Positions 12,402 to 24,322 of a DNA stretch of 64,000 nucleotides are shown piece by piece (positions within the stretch are counted from its first letter, which is position 1; every line of letters begins with the position of its first letter). The notes beneath the pieces were generated by a model, which saw only the letters and a program-made list of their open reading frames with translations, was not told the origin of the DNA and did not search any database. Both the position numbers and the translations under genes were made by a program. This DNA is from Hemerocallis citrina (lineage: Eukaryota > Streptophyta > Magnoliopsida > Asparagales > Asphodelaceae). The stretch is from the NCBI GenBank assembly GCA_017893485.1, contig CM030359.1:33687175-33751174 (forward strand), in the 5' to 3' direction.

Positions 12402-14185
12402 TATCAGATTTTAACAGAAATATACTTTTTAGAAAGGTAAGAATATCTACCACAACTCTCTAGTGGAACACTATTTCAGATGCTGTAAGGAATCCAAAAT
12501 TCGGTCTATCGAACACACGCAAACAGTTTACCCAAACTGCAGATTTTCAACAAAAAGCTGAAACTTTGCAAGCTGGTAACTTTTGCTCTACTCGTCGGAA
12601 TCTAACGAAACTGGGCAATTTGAAAAGGTGGGAACATCTACTACAACTCCCTAGTTGACCACATCCTCAGATTTCATAAGGAATTCCAAATTCCTAACCT
12701 CGAACATACGCAAACAATTACCAAACTACAGATTTTCAATAAAAAGATGAAACTTTTGTAGCTTGTAATTTTTGCTCTATTCGTCGGAATCTAACGAAAC
12801 TGGACAATTTGAAAAGGTGGGAACATTTACTAAAACTTCCCAATTGACCAATTTCTCAGATTCCAGAAGGAATTCCAAATTCCTGACCTCGAACATATGC
12901 AAACAATTACCAAACTACAGATTTTCAATAAAAAGATGAAACTTCTGTAGCTTGTAACTTTTGCTCTACTTGTTGAAATATAACGAAACAGGATAATTTG
13001 AAAAGGTGGGAATATCTACTCAAACTTCCCAGTTGACCACTTTCTCAGATTCCAGAAGGAATTCCAAATTCCTTCCCGTCGAACACACGCAAATGGTAAG
13101 AAAACAGCAAATTTGACAAAGAAAAACTGAAACTTTGAAAGCCTATAACTTTTGTTTCACTTATCAAAATTTAACCCAAGAGGGTAATTCGGAAAGGTGA
13201 GAACGTCTAATACAACTCTCTAGCTGGTCGGCTCCTCAGATTCAGCGAGTAAGACACTCAAAAACTACATGGAATCAAGACAGATCCAATTCCAACCCAC
13301 CAAATACACCGCCAAGATGAAAACTTTCAAAGCCCATAACTTCTACTCCGCTTGTCGAAATTTAACCCCGAGAGGTCAATTCGCAAAGGGGAGAGTCTAT
13401 ACTACAACTCCCTAGTTGGTCGGCTCCTCAGATTCACCAAGTAAAATACTCAAAAATGACAAAGAATCAAAACATTGAACACTTCAGCCATACTGGTTGT
13501 CCTGTTTTTGTAACGGCCATAACTTTTGCGTCTCTTATCGGAATTTAGCCCGAGAGGCCAATTCGGAAAGGGGAGAGTCTCTACTACAACTTCCTAGTTG
13601 GTCTCCACCTCGGATTCTATAGGTAAGACACTCTAAAACATCAAAGAAGCCAAACAGCAAGCACACTCAGCTCAAAGCTGGTTGCTGCATCTTCTAAATA
13701 CCATAACTCCTACTCCGCTTATCGGAATCTAACCCAAGAGGCCAATTCAGAAAGGGGAGATTGTCTAATACAACTTCCTAGTTGGTCTCCACTTCAGATT
13801 CTACAGGTAAGACACTCAAAAACCTCAAAGAAGCAAAACAGCAAGAATCCAGTCAAGACAGCCAGTTGCTGTACTTTGCAAGTGGCATAACTCCTACTCC
13901 GCTTATCGGAATTTAACTCGAGAGGCCAATTTAGAAAGGGAAGAACGTCTACTACAACTCCCTAGTTGGTCGGCTCCTCAGATTTAGCTAGTAAAACATT
14001 CAAAAACTACGGAGAAGTGAAACAGTAAGCATTCAGTCAGATAGCTAGTTGCTGTATTTTGCAAGGGCCATAATTCCTACTCCGCTTATCGGAATTTTGC
14101 AAGGTCAATTCGGAAAGGGCAGAATGTCTACTACAACTCCCTAGTTGGTCTCTTCAAATTCCGTAAGGAACACCCATTTTTTCCC
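12402..14185. repeat. Ten-copy satellite-like array, 183-192 bp period
   Basis: The landmark TATCGGAATTTAAC (variants GTCGGAATCTAACG, TATCAAAATTTAAC) starts at about 12402, 12594, 12783, 12972, 13162, 13353, 13536, 13720, 13904 and 14087. Each unit also carries CTACAACTCCCTAGTTGGTC and CATAACTTTTGCTC-like blocks. Copies diverge gradually along the array, and the left units are more alike to each other than to the right ones. Non-coding. Confidence 0.9.
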
Positions 14186-14850
14186 CTTGAACCTACTACG
14201 ATGCTAACCCCAAAACTGTGAGCTCACTGTTTTGACTTGAGACTTGCTGTTTTGGGGGAAATGCTCGTTTCACCCATCAAAATGGCTCCGAAAAATCCCC
14301 AAAAATTCCATCATGGTAACAACACATAAAAGAACCTCCCACATAAATTTTGGGTCAAGATTCTACTTTTAACACATGTAAACAAAATCAACCCTACAAC
14401 TATAAAAATCATTTCTTTTATTATTATATTGTGTTCTACAACTTCAACTTTGCATACACTTAATTCTAGTTTATATGCACATGAAACCACTTCAATACAA
14501 CAACATACAACCAAAATAAACCTAATAATACCTAAAACGAACATGAGATGAGAAACCCCCACCTTTGAAAAGTGTAGGAAGAACTTGCTACTCTCTCCTC
14601 CTTGCTCCTTGTTCTTGATCCTCTTCAAGAATTCCCAAAAGAACCCATGAAACTCTCTGTTTTCTTTTGATTTTGATCCTCTATTTCTTTTCTTTCTCAC
14701 ACTTTTTCTAAAACAAACTTGTAAAGAAGTAGAAAAGGAGATAGAATGAGATGAGATGAGATTGGAATGAGAAGAACACACAAAGGAAAGGATTTCTAAC
14801 CCTAGAGAAGTAAATGGTCGGCCAAATGAAGGAAGGGGGAGGGTTGGGGT

Positions 14851-14860
14851 GTTTTATAAG
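14851..14860 (-). promoter_or_regulatory. TATA box of E1
   Basis: Minus-strand CTTATAAAAC, followed downstream by a CCCCAACCCTCCCCC pyrimidine tract, GGCCGACC and TAGGGTTAGAAATCC, a leader arrangement also seen in E3 on the plus strand (23384-23505). Confidence 0.45.
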
Positions 14861-15541
14861 AGATGGGGTGAAGGGTTGTGGTGAGAATGAGAGCCAAGTG
14901 TCCATTTCATTTGTGGTTAGAAACTTTTGTAGTTTAATTTGCAAATAAGTATTGCAATCAAAACCTAATCCATCCTAACCCTCCATCTCATCATGATGGA
15001 TCAAATATAAACAATAATTTTCTCGAATCACATACTACACAATTTGTACAAACGTACAAAATCGTTACAGTTCAATTACGTACACATATCTGAACATACA
15101 GATAATTTTCGTTCGTGAAAACGAACAAATCAATACAAAAATAATTTTATTCCAAAAAATAAAAATAAAATAATTTTGTTACTGGTTCGAAAGATTCCAG
15201 TATCAATTCGATACAAAACAGTCGTATACCGACTAGTATATATACATATATAATGTTTATTAACAAAACCGGATGATATCCACCAAAAATATTTCAATTC
15301 TGAAAATAATAATAAAATAATAATTTTTAATATCTGATTGGGATTTTCCAGACATTTTTCTCAAAAATGTGTTTTTCAAGATTTTGTACAAGTACACAAA
15401 ACTGATACAATGCATATATATACTTACTAGTATATTTATCCAGATAGCTTTTTATTAGTAAAACCGAGTAATTTCCAATTAAAATATTTTAATTTCAAAA
15501 ATAATAATTATATAAATATAATATCCGTCTGGGATATTACA

Positions 15542-15814
15542 ATATTTGAGTCAAAATAGGAGAAAAATGAATTTCAATTTATGAAACGAATTCGAACAAG
15601 TTATAAAATAAATAATTGAACACGGAGAAAATTTTATAATATAACACGTAACGATAGAATATACATAATCGACACATGTATTGAAAGCACGTGCAAAGCA
15701 CGTATAAATACTAAGGTTAAAATAAATGTTTAAGTTGGCTTAGAATAGGGTAAAAATGAATTTTGAGAAGACGGAAATGTATAAATAATTGAAATGATAA
15801 AATACGTAGGACAT
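15542..15814 (-). repeat. Giant LTR copy R1, right segment
   Basis: Matches 37797-38068 closely until ACATTTA, after which the two copies stop matching. The LTR terminus seen in R2 (TGTAACACCC on the minus strand at 38170) is absent here, so R1 is truncated or rearranged at this side. Confidence 0.7.
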
Positions 15815-16781
15815 TTAAATTTTTGATAGTTGGAATAGATTCGTAAACTAGGTCGACTGATACACGTGTCGATTACGAAAATAAGCATAAAAACTGTATA
15901 ACGAAACAATAGCACTATAAATCATAAGCAATCGGAGAAAACAAAAAATAACAGTAACAAGACATTATTGAAATAATATATAATATTAATTTCATAGAAA
16001 TAAAAATGTAAATAGTAAATAAAAGTATAAATAATAAAAGCCATATTACATGAGTAGCCACCAAATATAAAATGAGTTAGGAATAAAATAAAAATAAGGT
16101 GAAGTGGTATAAAAAATACAAGAATGCTAACATATGTAAAGATAACATATATATACAAAATAATAATAAGAAGATAGCAAAACAGTTAATAGTAAGCAGT
16201 AATAATTTATGATGAAAAATAAAATAACGCATATAGGATAGATATAGAAACAAGTATAACTAATAAGGTAATTAATTAAATGTGTATATAAGTATAACTG
16301 TATTATAAATAATAAAGTTGAAGTAGTATAGGCTAAGTTTTAAAACATTATAAAATAGTACAAATTAGTACAAAAGAATGGAATAGTGGTAAGTAATATA
16401 TATAAAACTAAAAGTGCAGGTTATTATAGTAGAAAATATCCTTTGTTGTGGGTTTGCTTCATTGATGTCCAGCTAAAGGCTTGCTTCCTTGACACAATGT
16501 TACAAATTTGCCTCCACGACATCCGGTTGCAGGTTTCCTTCTGGACATTCGGTTGCATATTTTGCATCCCCGACATCCAGTTGCAATTTGCCTCTATTGA
16601 CGTCTAGTTGCATATTTTCCCTCTCGTCATCAGGTTGCACAAAAAAGGTGAATGGAATGATGTAATCTTTCATACGTACTTGGATATTGGATGTTTAACT
16701 TAAGTATGATATTATATTTTGAAATTTATGATATAAAAATAGATATAAAAGTTGGGATAGTAAGAGGAGGAAATAAAGTAG
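15815..16781. other. AT-rich non-coding stretch
   Basis: Runs of AATAATA and short AT-rich tracts; no credible gene. Around 16450-16640 a unit of about 40 bp (GACATCCGGTTGCAGGTTTCC, with variants) is repeated five or six times. With 19982-21168 it may be the non-coding internal region of the R element, but that is inference from position. Confidence 0.5.
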
Positions 16782-19700
16782 AAAATTACAACAACAACAA
16801 CAACAACAATAAAGCCTTTTTCCTAACTGGTTGGGGTCGGTACATGAGTCCTGGTTTTCCATTCTGCTCGGTTTAGTTCAATATCTTCTGTAAGGTCATA
16901 AGCAATCATATCTTTTTTCACCGTTTTCATCCAAGTTAGTTTAGATCTTCCTCTACCTATAACTCTACCCTTAATACTAATCAAATCACTCTTTCTAACG
17001 GGGGCACTACTAGGTTTACGTGTGACATGTCCAAACCACCTGAGACGATTCTCTCTTAACTTATCTTGGATTGGAGCTATCTTTAGCATGCCTCGCATAT
17101 GCTCGTTTCTAATTCGATCCTTCCTTGTTTTACCACCCATCCATCTTAGCATCCTCAGCTCCGCTACACTCATTTTTGGGACATATTGTTTATTTGTTGC
17201 TCAACACTCTACTCCATAGATCATTACTGGTCTAACAGCCATCCTATAAAAAATTTTCCTTTAACTTCAAAGGTATACGTTTGTCACACAAAACACCATT
17301 GACACTTCTCCACTTAAGTCACCCTGCTTGGATCCTATGTGTAACATCTTCACAAATCTCCTTATATTTTTGTATAATCGAGCCTAAATATTGAAAACGG
17401 TCTCTCTTAGGTTTCTTTTGGCCATCAAGCTTCACTACTTTCTCAGTTGTGTTCCGAATATCACTAAAAATACACTCCATATACTCTGTTTTGGTTTTGC
17501 TTATTTTAAAGCCTTTACCTTCCAAAGTTTCTATTGAAAATTCTAATTTAGCATTGACTCCTGCTCTAGTCTCGTCAACTAAGACGATGTCATCGGCAAA
17601 AAGCATACACCAAGGCACCTCATCTTGTATTCCTCGCATCAATTCATCCATAACCAAAGTAAAGAGGTAGGGGCTTAAAGCCGAACCTTGGTGTACACCT
17701 ATTGTAATAGAAAAATTGTTGGTCTCTCCTGTGGTTTTCTAATTATGGTTGTTGCCCCTTCATACATATCCTTGATTAGCTCAATATACCGAATAGTTAC
17801 TCTTTTATTATTTAACACCCACCATACTATGTCTCTAGGAACTTTATCATATGCTTTTTCTAGATCTATAAAAATTATATGTAGATCTTTCTTATTCTCC
17901 CTATATTTTTTCATAAGTCTCCTCAGTACATAAATTACTTCCATTGTTGACCTCCCCGGCATAATCCCAAACTTATTCTCAGACACTGTAGTTTCTAGTC
18001 TCAGCCTATGTTCGATCACTCTCTCCCAAATTTTCATCGTATGACTCATTAATTTAATTCTGCGGTAGTTTGAGCAACTTTGTATATTTCCTTTATTTTT
18101 ATATATAAGTACTAAAATACTCTTTCTCCATTCATCGGACATCTTCTTAGTCCTCAAAATTTTATTAAATAATTTTGTTAGCCAACTCACTCCTACATTC
18201 CCAAGACACTTCCAAACTTCAATGGGTATATCATCCGGCCCTAAAGCTTTTCCTATTTTCATCCTTCCTAAAGCATTTCGAATCTCTGAGGACCTAATTC
18301 TACGAAAAATTATATGCTCTCGACTCTCCCCCGAGTCCTCTAAAATTAAGTTGCGCACAACCTTTTCATTTAATAACTTCTCAAAGTAATTTCGCTATCT
18401 TTCCTTAATTTCCTCATCTTTTATGTCTCTTGAATCCTCGCTCTTAATAGACCTAATTGTATTCAGGTCTTTTGTTTTTCTATCCCTTTGTTTAGCAAGC
18501 TTATAAATATTATTTTCTTCTTCTTTTGTTTCTAATTTTGTGTATAAATCATCATAAACTTTTTCTTTTGCATCTCTTACCACTTTTTTAACTTCTTTTC
18601 TAACGGTCTTATATCTCTCTAAATCCTCTTCATTTCTACTTTTTTGCCACATTTTGAAGGTTGATTTTTTTTCTCTCACAATATTTTGGAGTTCTTCTTA
18701 CCACCACCATATTTCTTTATTTAGCAACCCTATACCTTTAGACTCTCCAAGTACCTTCTTTAAAATTTCTCTTATGTACGTAGCTATTTTAGTCCACATC
18801 ATATTTGTCTCTCATTCCCAATTCCAAGATGCTCCTTTAAGGACTTTATATTTAAAAACTTATACTTTATCTCCCTTAAAGTTCCACCACCTAATTCTTG
18901 GATTCCTAGTCTCCTTCCTTGCACGTATAAGTTTCCCAGTCTTCACATCCAATACCATTAATCTATGTTGTGAGGTTAAATACTCTCCCGGTATAACTTT
19001 AAAATCTTTACATGTCAAGCGATCTACCTTTCTAGTGATGAAAAAATCAATCTGACTCCTATTTGTCCCAATTTTAAAGGTTATCAGAATGTTCCTTCCT
19101 CTTCCTAAAATAAGTATTTGCTAGTAAAAGATCATACGAAGCCGCAAAATCTAATAGAGCCTCTTCACCATCGTTCTTATTTCCAAATGCATGTCCTCCA
19201 TGCACCATCTCATATCCCAAGTTATCTTCTCCTACATGTCCATTGAAATCTCCTCCTATAAATAATTTCTTACCTAAGGGTAATCCTTGAATTATCTCAT
19301 CTATATCTAACCAAAACTTATTTTTAGGTTGTGCATCTAATTCTACTTGGGGTGCATAAGCACTAATGATATTAATTTTGTTTCCCCTTAATACAAGCTT
19401 AATTTATATTATTCTATCTCCTTTCCTATTAACACCTACTACATCTCTTTTGAATTTCTTATCTACTAAAATTCCTACTCCATTTCTATTTCTAATTTTA
19501 CTAGTATAATATAATTTAAAACCATCTATCTCTTTAGCTTTCTTCCCTATCCACTTTGTTTCTTGTAAACAAATTATATTAATATTTCTTCTAATCATGG
19601 TATCTACTATTTTTATGCTTTTTCCTGTCAATGTTCCTATATTCCAAGTCACTAACCTAAGCTTATTTTCCTGGACTAGCTTCTTTACCCGCACACGTCC

Positions 19701-19981
19701 AGATTGGTGTAGGAATCCTTTCCCATTTTTCACCGCACCCGGGCTCCGGTGCGATGCCCCTTGCATATTTTTCGAAGCACCCCGGAGGCAGGCACAACGC
19801 ATCGCTTACAGGGAATGCCCTAGCATTTTCTCGTATATTATTAGGATTCATGTTCATAAGATTTGACAAAATTTTATACTGGCTGTCAACTGCCTAACGC
19901 AACCTTCCTCCTTACCCGGTTTATGGCCGGATTCCTGGCTTGGGACAGGCAATGGCAGAGTTAAGAAGAAAGTTACAACGA
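16782..19981 (-). mobile_element. RTE-clade LINE, near full length, inactive
   Basis: About 3.2 kb, the usual size for plant RTE. The 3' end on the minus strand is GGCTTTATTGTTGTTGTTG (tail at 16786-16809), the short-repeat tail typical of RTE instead of poly(A). The 5' end near 19975 has the CCTGTCCCAAGCC and AAGGAGGAAGGTTGCGTTAGG-like leader seen in plant RTEs. AT-rich flanks on both sides look like one interrupted sequence; I could not fix a TSD with confidence. Confidence 0.85.
16823..19869 (-). pseudogene. RTE LINE polyprotein (AP endonuclease plus RT), broken
   Basis: The N-terminal endonuclease starts near 19690 (LVTWNIGTLTGKS, ICLQETKW) and continues to about 19100 with GGDFNGHVGEDNLGYEMVHG. 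The spacer at 18679-18395 is lysine-rich. RT at 18358-17700 shows KIGKALGPDDIPIEVWK, NYRRIKLMSH and the motif A region FIDLEKAYDKVPRD. Motif C FADD is intact (MLFADDIVLVDET near 17590). The C-terminus at 17173-16823 includes LRWFGHVTRKP. Frame changes and stops separate these blocks (near 19400, 18690, 18360, 17690 and 17180), so no full protein can be made. Confidence 0.85.
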
Positions 19982-20208
19982 TAAAATATTAAAATAAAAG
20001 TATATATTTTAAATATCGAATATATAAAATTAATAGTAATGAAAAGGATTTATAACAATAAGAAAAAAATAGAATAAAGTATATGCATGAGCTTAAATAC
20101 AAATGCGAATGAGAACAATAATTATATAGTGTAGTAAATTAGAATAATAAAAATAATAATTATATATATATAAAATATAGTACTGTATAGTAAGTATGTT
20201 GAAATATA

Positions 20209-20250
<42 letters not shown>

Positions 20251-21149
20251 CAGTGGAAAGTATATGCAGTAACCAAGAATATAAAAATATAAATAGTGAG
20301 TGTACATAATACGTTAGAGAAGCATAAAGCGACAAAATTAATAAATAGCTATTAATAGTGAAAAGTAAATATAACAAAACAAACTAGAAAATAATATGTA
20401 ATAACAATAGTATCGAATATAGGCTATAAAACAAAATAGTAGGAAAAAAATATTTATAATGTGTAGAAGTATGTCATATTTATATAAGTAAAATATTACA
20501 ATCTTGTTAAAAATATACTGAAATGATTTAGACAATGTAAAATAATGGAAACTTATAGCATCGTAAAATAAAAGCATATATAAAATGAAAGTAAATATGC
20601 AAAAATCAAGTTTTATAATATAATAGAAATAATAATGAAAGAAAATAGTAGTAGCAATAATAATTTAATACGTAGTAATTTAAAACTTAATGTAATACAT
20701 AAAACTAATAGCAAAATAAATGAGTAACGTAAAAACACATGAAAGTAAGAAGGATAAAAACATTAAGGAAGAAAAATGAGTAAGTCAAACTTAAAAGATT
20801 AAGAGTAAGGAAGATAGATAGAATATCCATGTGAATTAATAGTATAAGAAAATAATTGTTTGAAAAAAATATTAAACGTTAAAGATGAAAAGTACTATAA
20901 GGAAAATCCACGAAGAGAAATAAAAGAGAAAAGTTAGTCTGCGTATAAGGTATCATGAATGTAGGTTCAAACCAACCATACTACTCGCGATACCAAGGAA
21001 AAACATGTTCGCATATCACATCAATGTATACGAGGAGAGTATCATGAATGCAAGTTCAATAACTTTGTCATTCATGACTCCAAACTGACGATCACACTCT
21101 AATGTCCACCCTAAATGTGTTTCTCTTATAATTTTTGTACTACTCGTTG
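19982..21149. other. AT-rich non-coding stretch with (AT)n
   Basis: Strongly AT-rich, with an (AT)n microsatellite at about 20209-20242. A phrase TATCATGAATG(T/C)A(G)GTTCAA occurs twice near 20950 and 21045, just inside the PBS. No gene seen. Confidence 0.6.
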
Positions 21150-21164
21150 AAGCCGGCTCTGATA
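21150..21164 (-). other. Diverged primer binding site beside R2 LTR
   Basis: Minus-strand TGTATCAGAGCC, an initiator-Met tRNA PBS with one base missing, lies immediately after the LTR end ...GACGTTATACA. It marks R2 as a 5' LTR whose internal region extends leftwards. Confidence 0.6.
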
Positions 21165-21168
21165 CAGC

Positions 21169-23161
21169 TGTATAACGTCCTATATGTAATTCGTAGCATA
21201 AACATGATCTTTACTTCAAATTCGTACAAAAATATAAAGAATTTAAAACTTTTTCTTTTACAACATCATTCTTTACATTAGCACCACGGAAATAAATAAT
21301 TACAGTACATATATGAAAATGAAAACTCTTCAATCTTGTGACATCTCTCACAGTGACTTCAAATCCATGCCAAGACCAATCCTGCAACTAGGAAACTGTG
21401 GGTATGTCAGGTGCATAAAACTGACGCAATACTATAATACAACGATTCTTTTACTTTAGCAAACAAAAAATTAAATGCGAAACAAAATGTGAGAAGTGAC
21501 TGTCCTAAACATGTCAGTGTATAATATGAACTTAATGCCTAATGTAGACATTTATACTACGATGACATCAATGCATACTTGTTCGGATTCTATGCATCCC
21601 ATACTACATAGGTCCGAGGGCAAGCCCTTATCATACTCCTCATTATAGGGTTCAATCCCTCGTTATGAAATCCTACTACAATGACTAATGTAAGGTTTAG
21701 ATATCCTGTGAGTATCTAGTACCGCCCCGATAATTCTTGAGAATCGTTCTCCCATCGCGAGCCATAACCCCGATAATTCTGGAGATGAAACCCACACCGC
21801 GAGCCATAACCGTCTTGAGAGTCGGTCTCCCACCTCGAGTGATTTTTGGACATCACGCCTCACACTTCGATATTTCTGGAGACGAAACCCACATCACGAG
21901 TCGTATGGTACCTCATCACACAAATATCCCATGAGCGCTGCCTCAATCCTGATAATTATGAAGATAAATCCAACACCGCGAGCAATTTTGGACATCATGC
22001 CTTACACCCCGATAATTCTTGAGATAATCTTCCGCCACGAATCATATGAGGCCCACATACTCATGTTTGCCCATACTTCATCACATCTCCTTCTAGTGCA
22101 TGTCCTTAAGTTCAAACATAAAATAATATCACCTGTAGCTAGATTACCCTCCTACCGGACTTAAGTCAACACACGAGAACATTAGCCCATACGGGCAATT
22201 TCTCAAACTTTCATAATCACAAATTTGTCGATACCCTGGGTCTCGCTCAGCCTCTAGAATCCACACATTCCAAAATATTCACAATATTTCCAGGTTATCC
22301 ATAACCTCTTTTATAATCAATTATACATTTCATTCATTCATATACTCAATTCATCTCTTATTCATTCCATCCAATTAGTCATCCTCAAATAACTATATAA
22401 AATCTTCCAAACTGTTACAATATGACTTCAAAAGCCTCAATTCAATGAACATTATCTCGGTTAAAATATCTCAAATGTAATTATTAAATGTGTACTAAAA
22501 TTATTAATTCAAATATGGAGTTTAATCCAAAATATTTGTACCAATTTCCATCAAATCTTAGTTCTCCAATATACTAATATCCTTTAAAATTATCCTTCAA
22601 ATCAAATCACCAAATATGTGTTCAATCCCTTATCTAAGTGGGGCAATTAACCCAAAAATATTTGTACAAATTACCATGAAAATATTTTTCCAGAAATCAA
22701 TTTATATTTCAAATATACACAAAAACAGTAAATACTACCAAATTCGAGCTCACCAAGACTCAAACCTACAATCTTAAAGATCCTACGCCACAGTCACTAA
22801 CCAATACTCCAAGCCAATTTCTCTATCAAATCTTTTTAAGGAAACAACATATACATAGAATCCACTATTTGAATGCTCAACTTGAGACAGCAACCCAATG
22901 GTATTGTAAAAAATCATATAAATTCCAATACTACTCAAAAAATAGATTTTTTTAGTTTCATAGGAAACATAAATGAGTCTACTAAAATTTTTTAGTTAAG
23001 ATCATCTAAATTTGTCCTCAATTACTTCGTCTAAATTTATTTGCAAAACAGTAGGTTCAAAATCTAAAAATTGCAGCTCATGCTACTTGTAAAAATCACA
23101 GAAAATTATATGCTTCATGAAATTGTGTTCTTTATCTCAAATTAAAGGTATAAAAGTCTAC
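21169..23161 (-). repeat. Giant LTR copy R2, left segment
   Basis: 3' part (minus orientation) of a giant LTR ending TTATACA at 21169; its other end is TGTAACACCC at 38170, about 3.7 kb net of insertions. The stretch TCTATGCATCCCATACTACA to CAATCCCTCGTTATG (21588-21668) is homologous to 27448-27533 in E2 and more distantly to 10852-10930 in E1, which links the three as one LTR lineage. An imperfect repeat of about 50 bp (CCGATAATTCTGGAGA...CGCGAGCC) fills 21722-22040. Non-coding. Interrupted after 23161 by E3. Confidence 0.75.
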
Positions 23162-23583
23162 TGTAACACTCCTCTATTTTATAATTTCAAAATAAACGTT
23201 CATGTTTCTTTTGTTGTGAGTAGATTTTATTGTTATTGTTATTATTATGCATAAATATGCAATATTATTATATATATTCTTTAATTAATTTATTTATTTG
23301 GTGGAGTGGGTTTTAATGGAGTTTATTTTGAAAAGATGAACTATAAGGACATAAAAGTAATTGGAAATTGCAAGGGGGTTTATTATAAAATTTCCATTAC
23401 CTTTTCCCCCACCCAATTCTCCTCCTCTTCTTCACCCGTGCATTCTTTCTTTCTTTCCCTTAGGATCGGCCGAAACCCATTTCCCCTAAGAAACTAGGGT
23501 TTTGAATCCCTGCCCATTTTCAATTTTTACTTTGAATATTTTGGGGGTTCTAAGCTAGTTTTGGACGCTCTATCATGTGGTGG

Positions 23584-23706
23584 TGTTAGGAACCCAGGAG
23601 AACTCACCCTTAAAAGCTAGCTGTTAAAGTGAGGGAACCCAAGTTTATAACTATCCAACATTGGTTTTCCATATAACTGATGTGAGTCTAAATTTGGATC
23701 ATAACA
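23584..23706 (-). repeat. TRIM LTR, left (3') copy
   Basis: 123 bp, ends TG...CA, about 93% identical by eye to 32316-32438. It begins on the minus strand TGTTATGATCCAAATTTAG. Confidence 0.85.
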
Positions 23707-23911
23707 TTCCACCACGCTTCCGTAACCAGCCGCCCTCGGCGGTATTCACTCTAGCAATACTGGCCCGGCCCGGACCTACCAGTAATTTTAATCCAGCCTC
23801 TAGGTAGCCCTTTTCGACTCTCGGCGGCTTTCACTCTAGTGACACTGGCCCAACCCGGGTCTACCAGTAATTTTAATCCAGCTTCTAAAGCGAATTAAGA
23901 AGTATGGGATT
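23707..23911 (-). other. TRIM internal region with doubled unit
   Basis: Two direct repeats of about 85 bp (TCACTCTAG...ACCAGTAATTTTAATCCAGC at about 23745-23803 and 23829-23884) lie between the PBS at 23912-23924 and a short purine tract next to the LTR. No coding potential, as usual for TRIMs. Confidence 0.75.
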
Positions 23912-23924
23912 GGCTCTGATACCA
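23912..23924 (-). other. Primer binding site between chromovirus LTR and TRIM interior
   Basis: Minus-strand TGGTATCAGAGCC. It follows the end of the 395-bp LTR in the orientation expected for a 5' LTR, although the TRIM interior, not gag, lies beyond it. Confidence 0.85.
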
Positions 23925-23927
23925 AAT

Positions 23928-24322
23928 TGTCAGGGTTAGGGTTGTGTCCAGATCGGGATCACACCATTAACGAGAGAGAGAGAGTTTGAGAAAGAGAGGT
24001 TGAGGATAGAGAAGGAGATTTAACAACTTTTTTTATTAATTCTCTAACAGAAAGATACAGCTCATTATAAGGGGAAAAAAGAAGAAGACAGTTACGCTAA
24101 GCGACAAAACAGAGACACGTGCGTAGCACACCCTTCCTACCTGCCCCTTTTACAATTTAAAAAGAGTGCGCTAATTATGTAAAATCCTGATACAGCTGAT
24201 ACTCTTCCTGTGCTACATTGATACTCTTCCTGCTACCCCGCTACTTCCTCTGTGCTACTCTGGTAGACTTCCTGGGCTAATGGTGCCACTCCGGTGATGG
24301 ACGGACCCCGGTGACCCTGACA
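23928..24322 (-). repeat. Chromovirus LTR (395 bp), single copy
   Basis: Minus strand runs TGTCAGGGTCACCGG to CCTAACCCTGACA, with TTATAATG near 24063 as a possible TATA element and a GA/CT-rich stretch. The end of the integrase frame (24255) reads into it, a common arrangement in short-LTR chromoviruses. It is the 3' LTR of the gag-pol unit. No partner copy is present. Confidence 0.8.

Larger units (their letters stand above)
10206..15541 (-). mobile_element. E1: giant solo LTR (5.3 kb), TSD ATATT
   Basis: Bounded by TGTAACGCCCCG at 10206 and ...GATATTACA at 15541, with ATATT on both sides (10201-10205 and 15542-15546). The uninterrupted repeat copy at 37790-37805 shows the empty site. On the minus strand it has a TATA box and a leader-like pyrimidine-rich region (14300-14950), then two tandem-repeat blocks. 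No internal region, PBS, gag or pol was found between the ends. A solo LTR of a long-LTR gypsy family (Tekay/Del-like by termini) is the simplest reading. Short reading frames at 11852-12272 and 14311-14944 are by-products of repeats. Confidence 0.75.

Noticed and set aside
12402..14185. CRISPR-like regular array
   Set aside because: Units of about 185 bp diverge along their whole length with no short constant repeat and variable spacer; it is a satellite in a plant genome.
14311..14944. Minus-strand frames with signal-peptide-like hydrophobic stretches
   Set aside because: They lie in the leader region of a solo LTR, are T-rich by composition, and have no homologous protein motif.
20209..20242. 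Replication origin or matrix attachment site in the AT-rich stretch
   Set aside because: Only AT richness and a simple (AT)n run support it.
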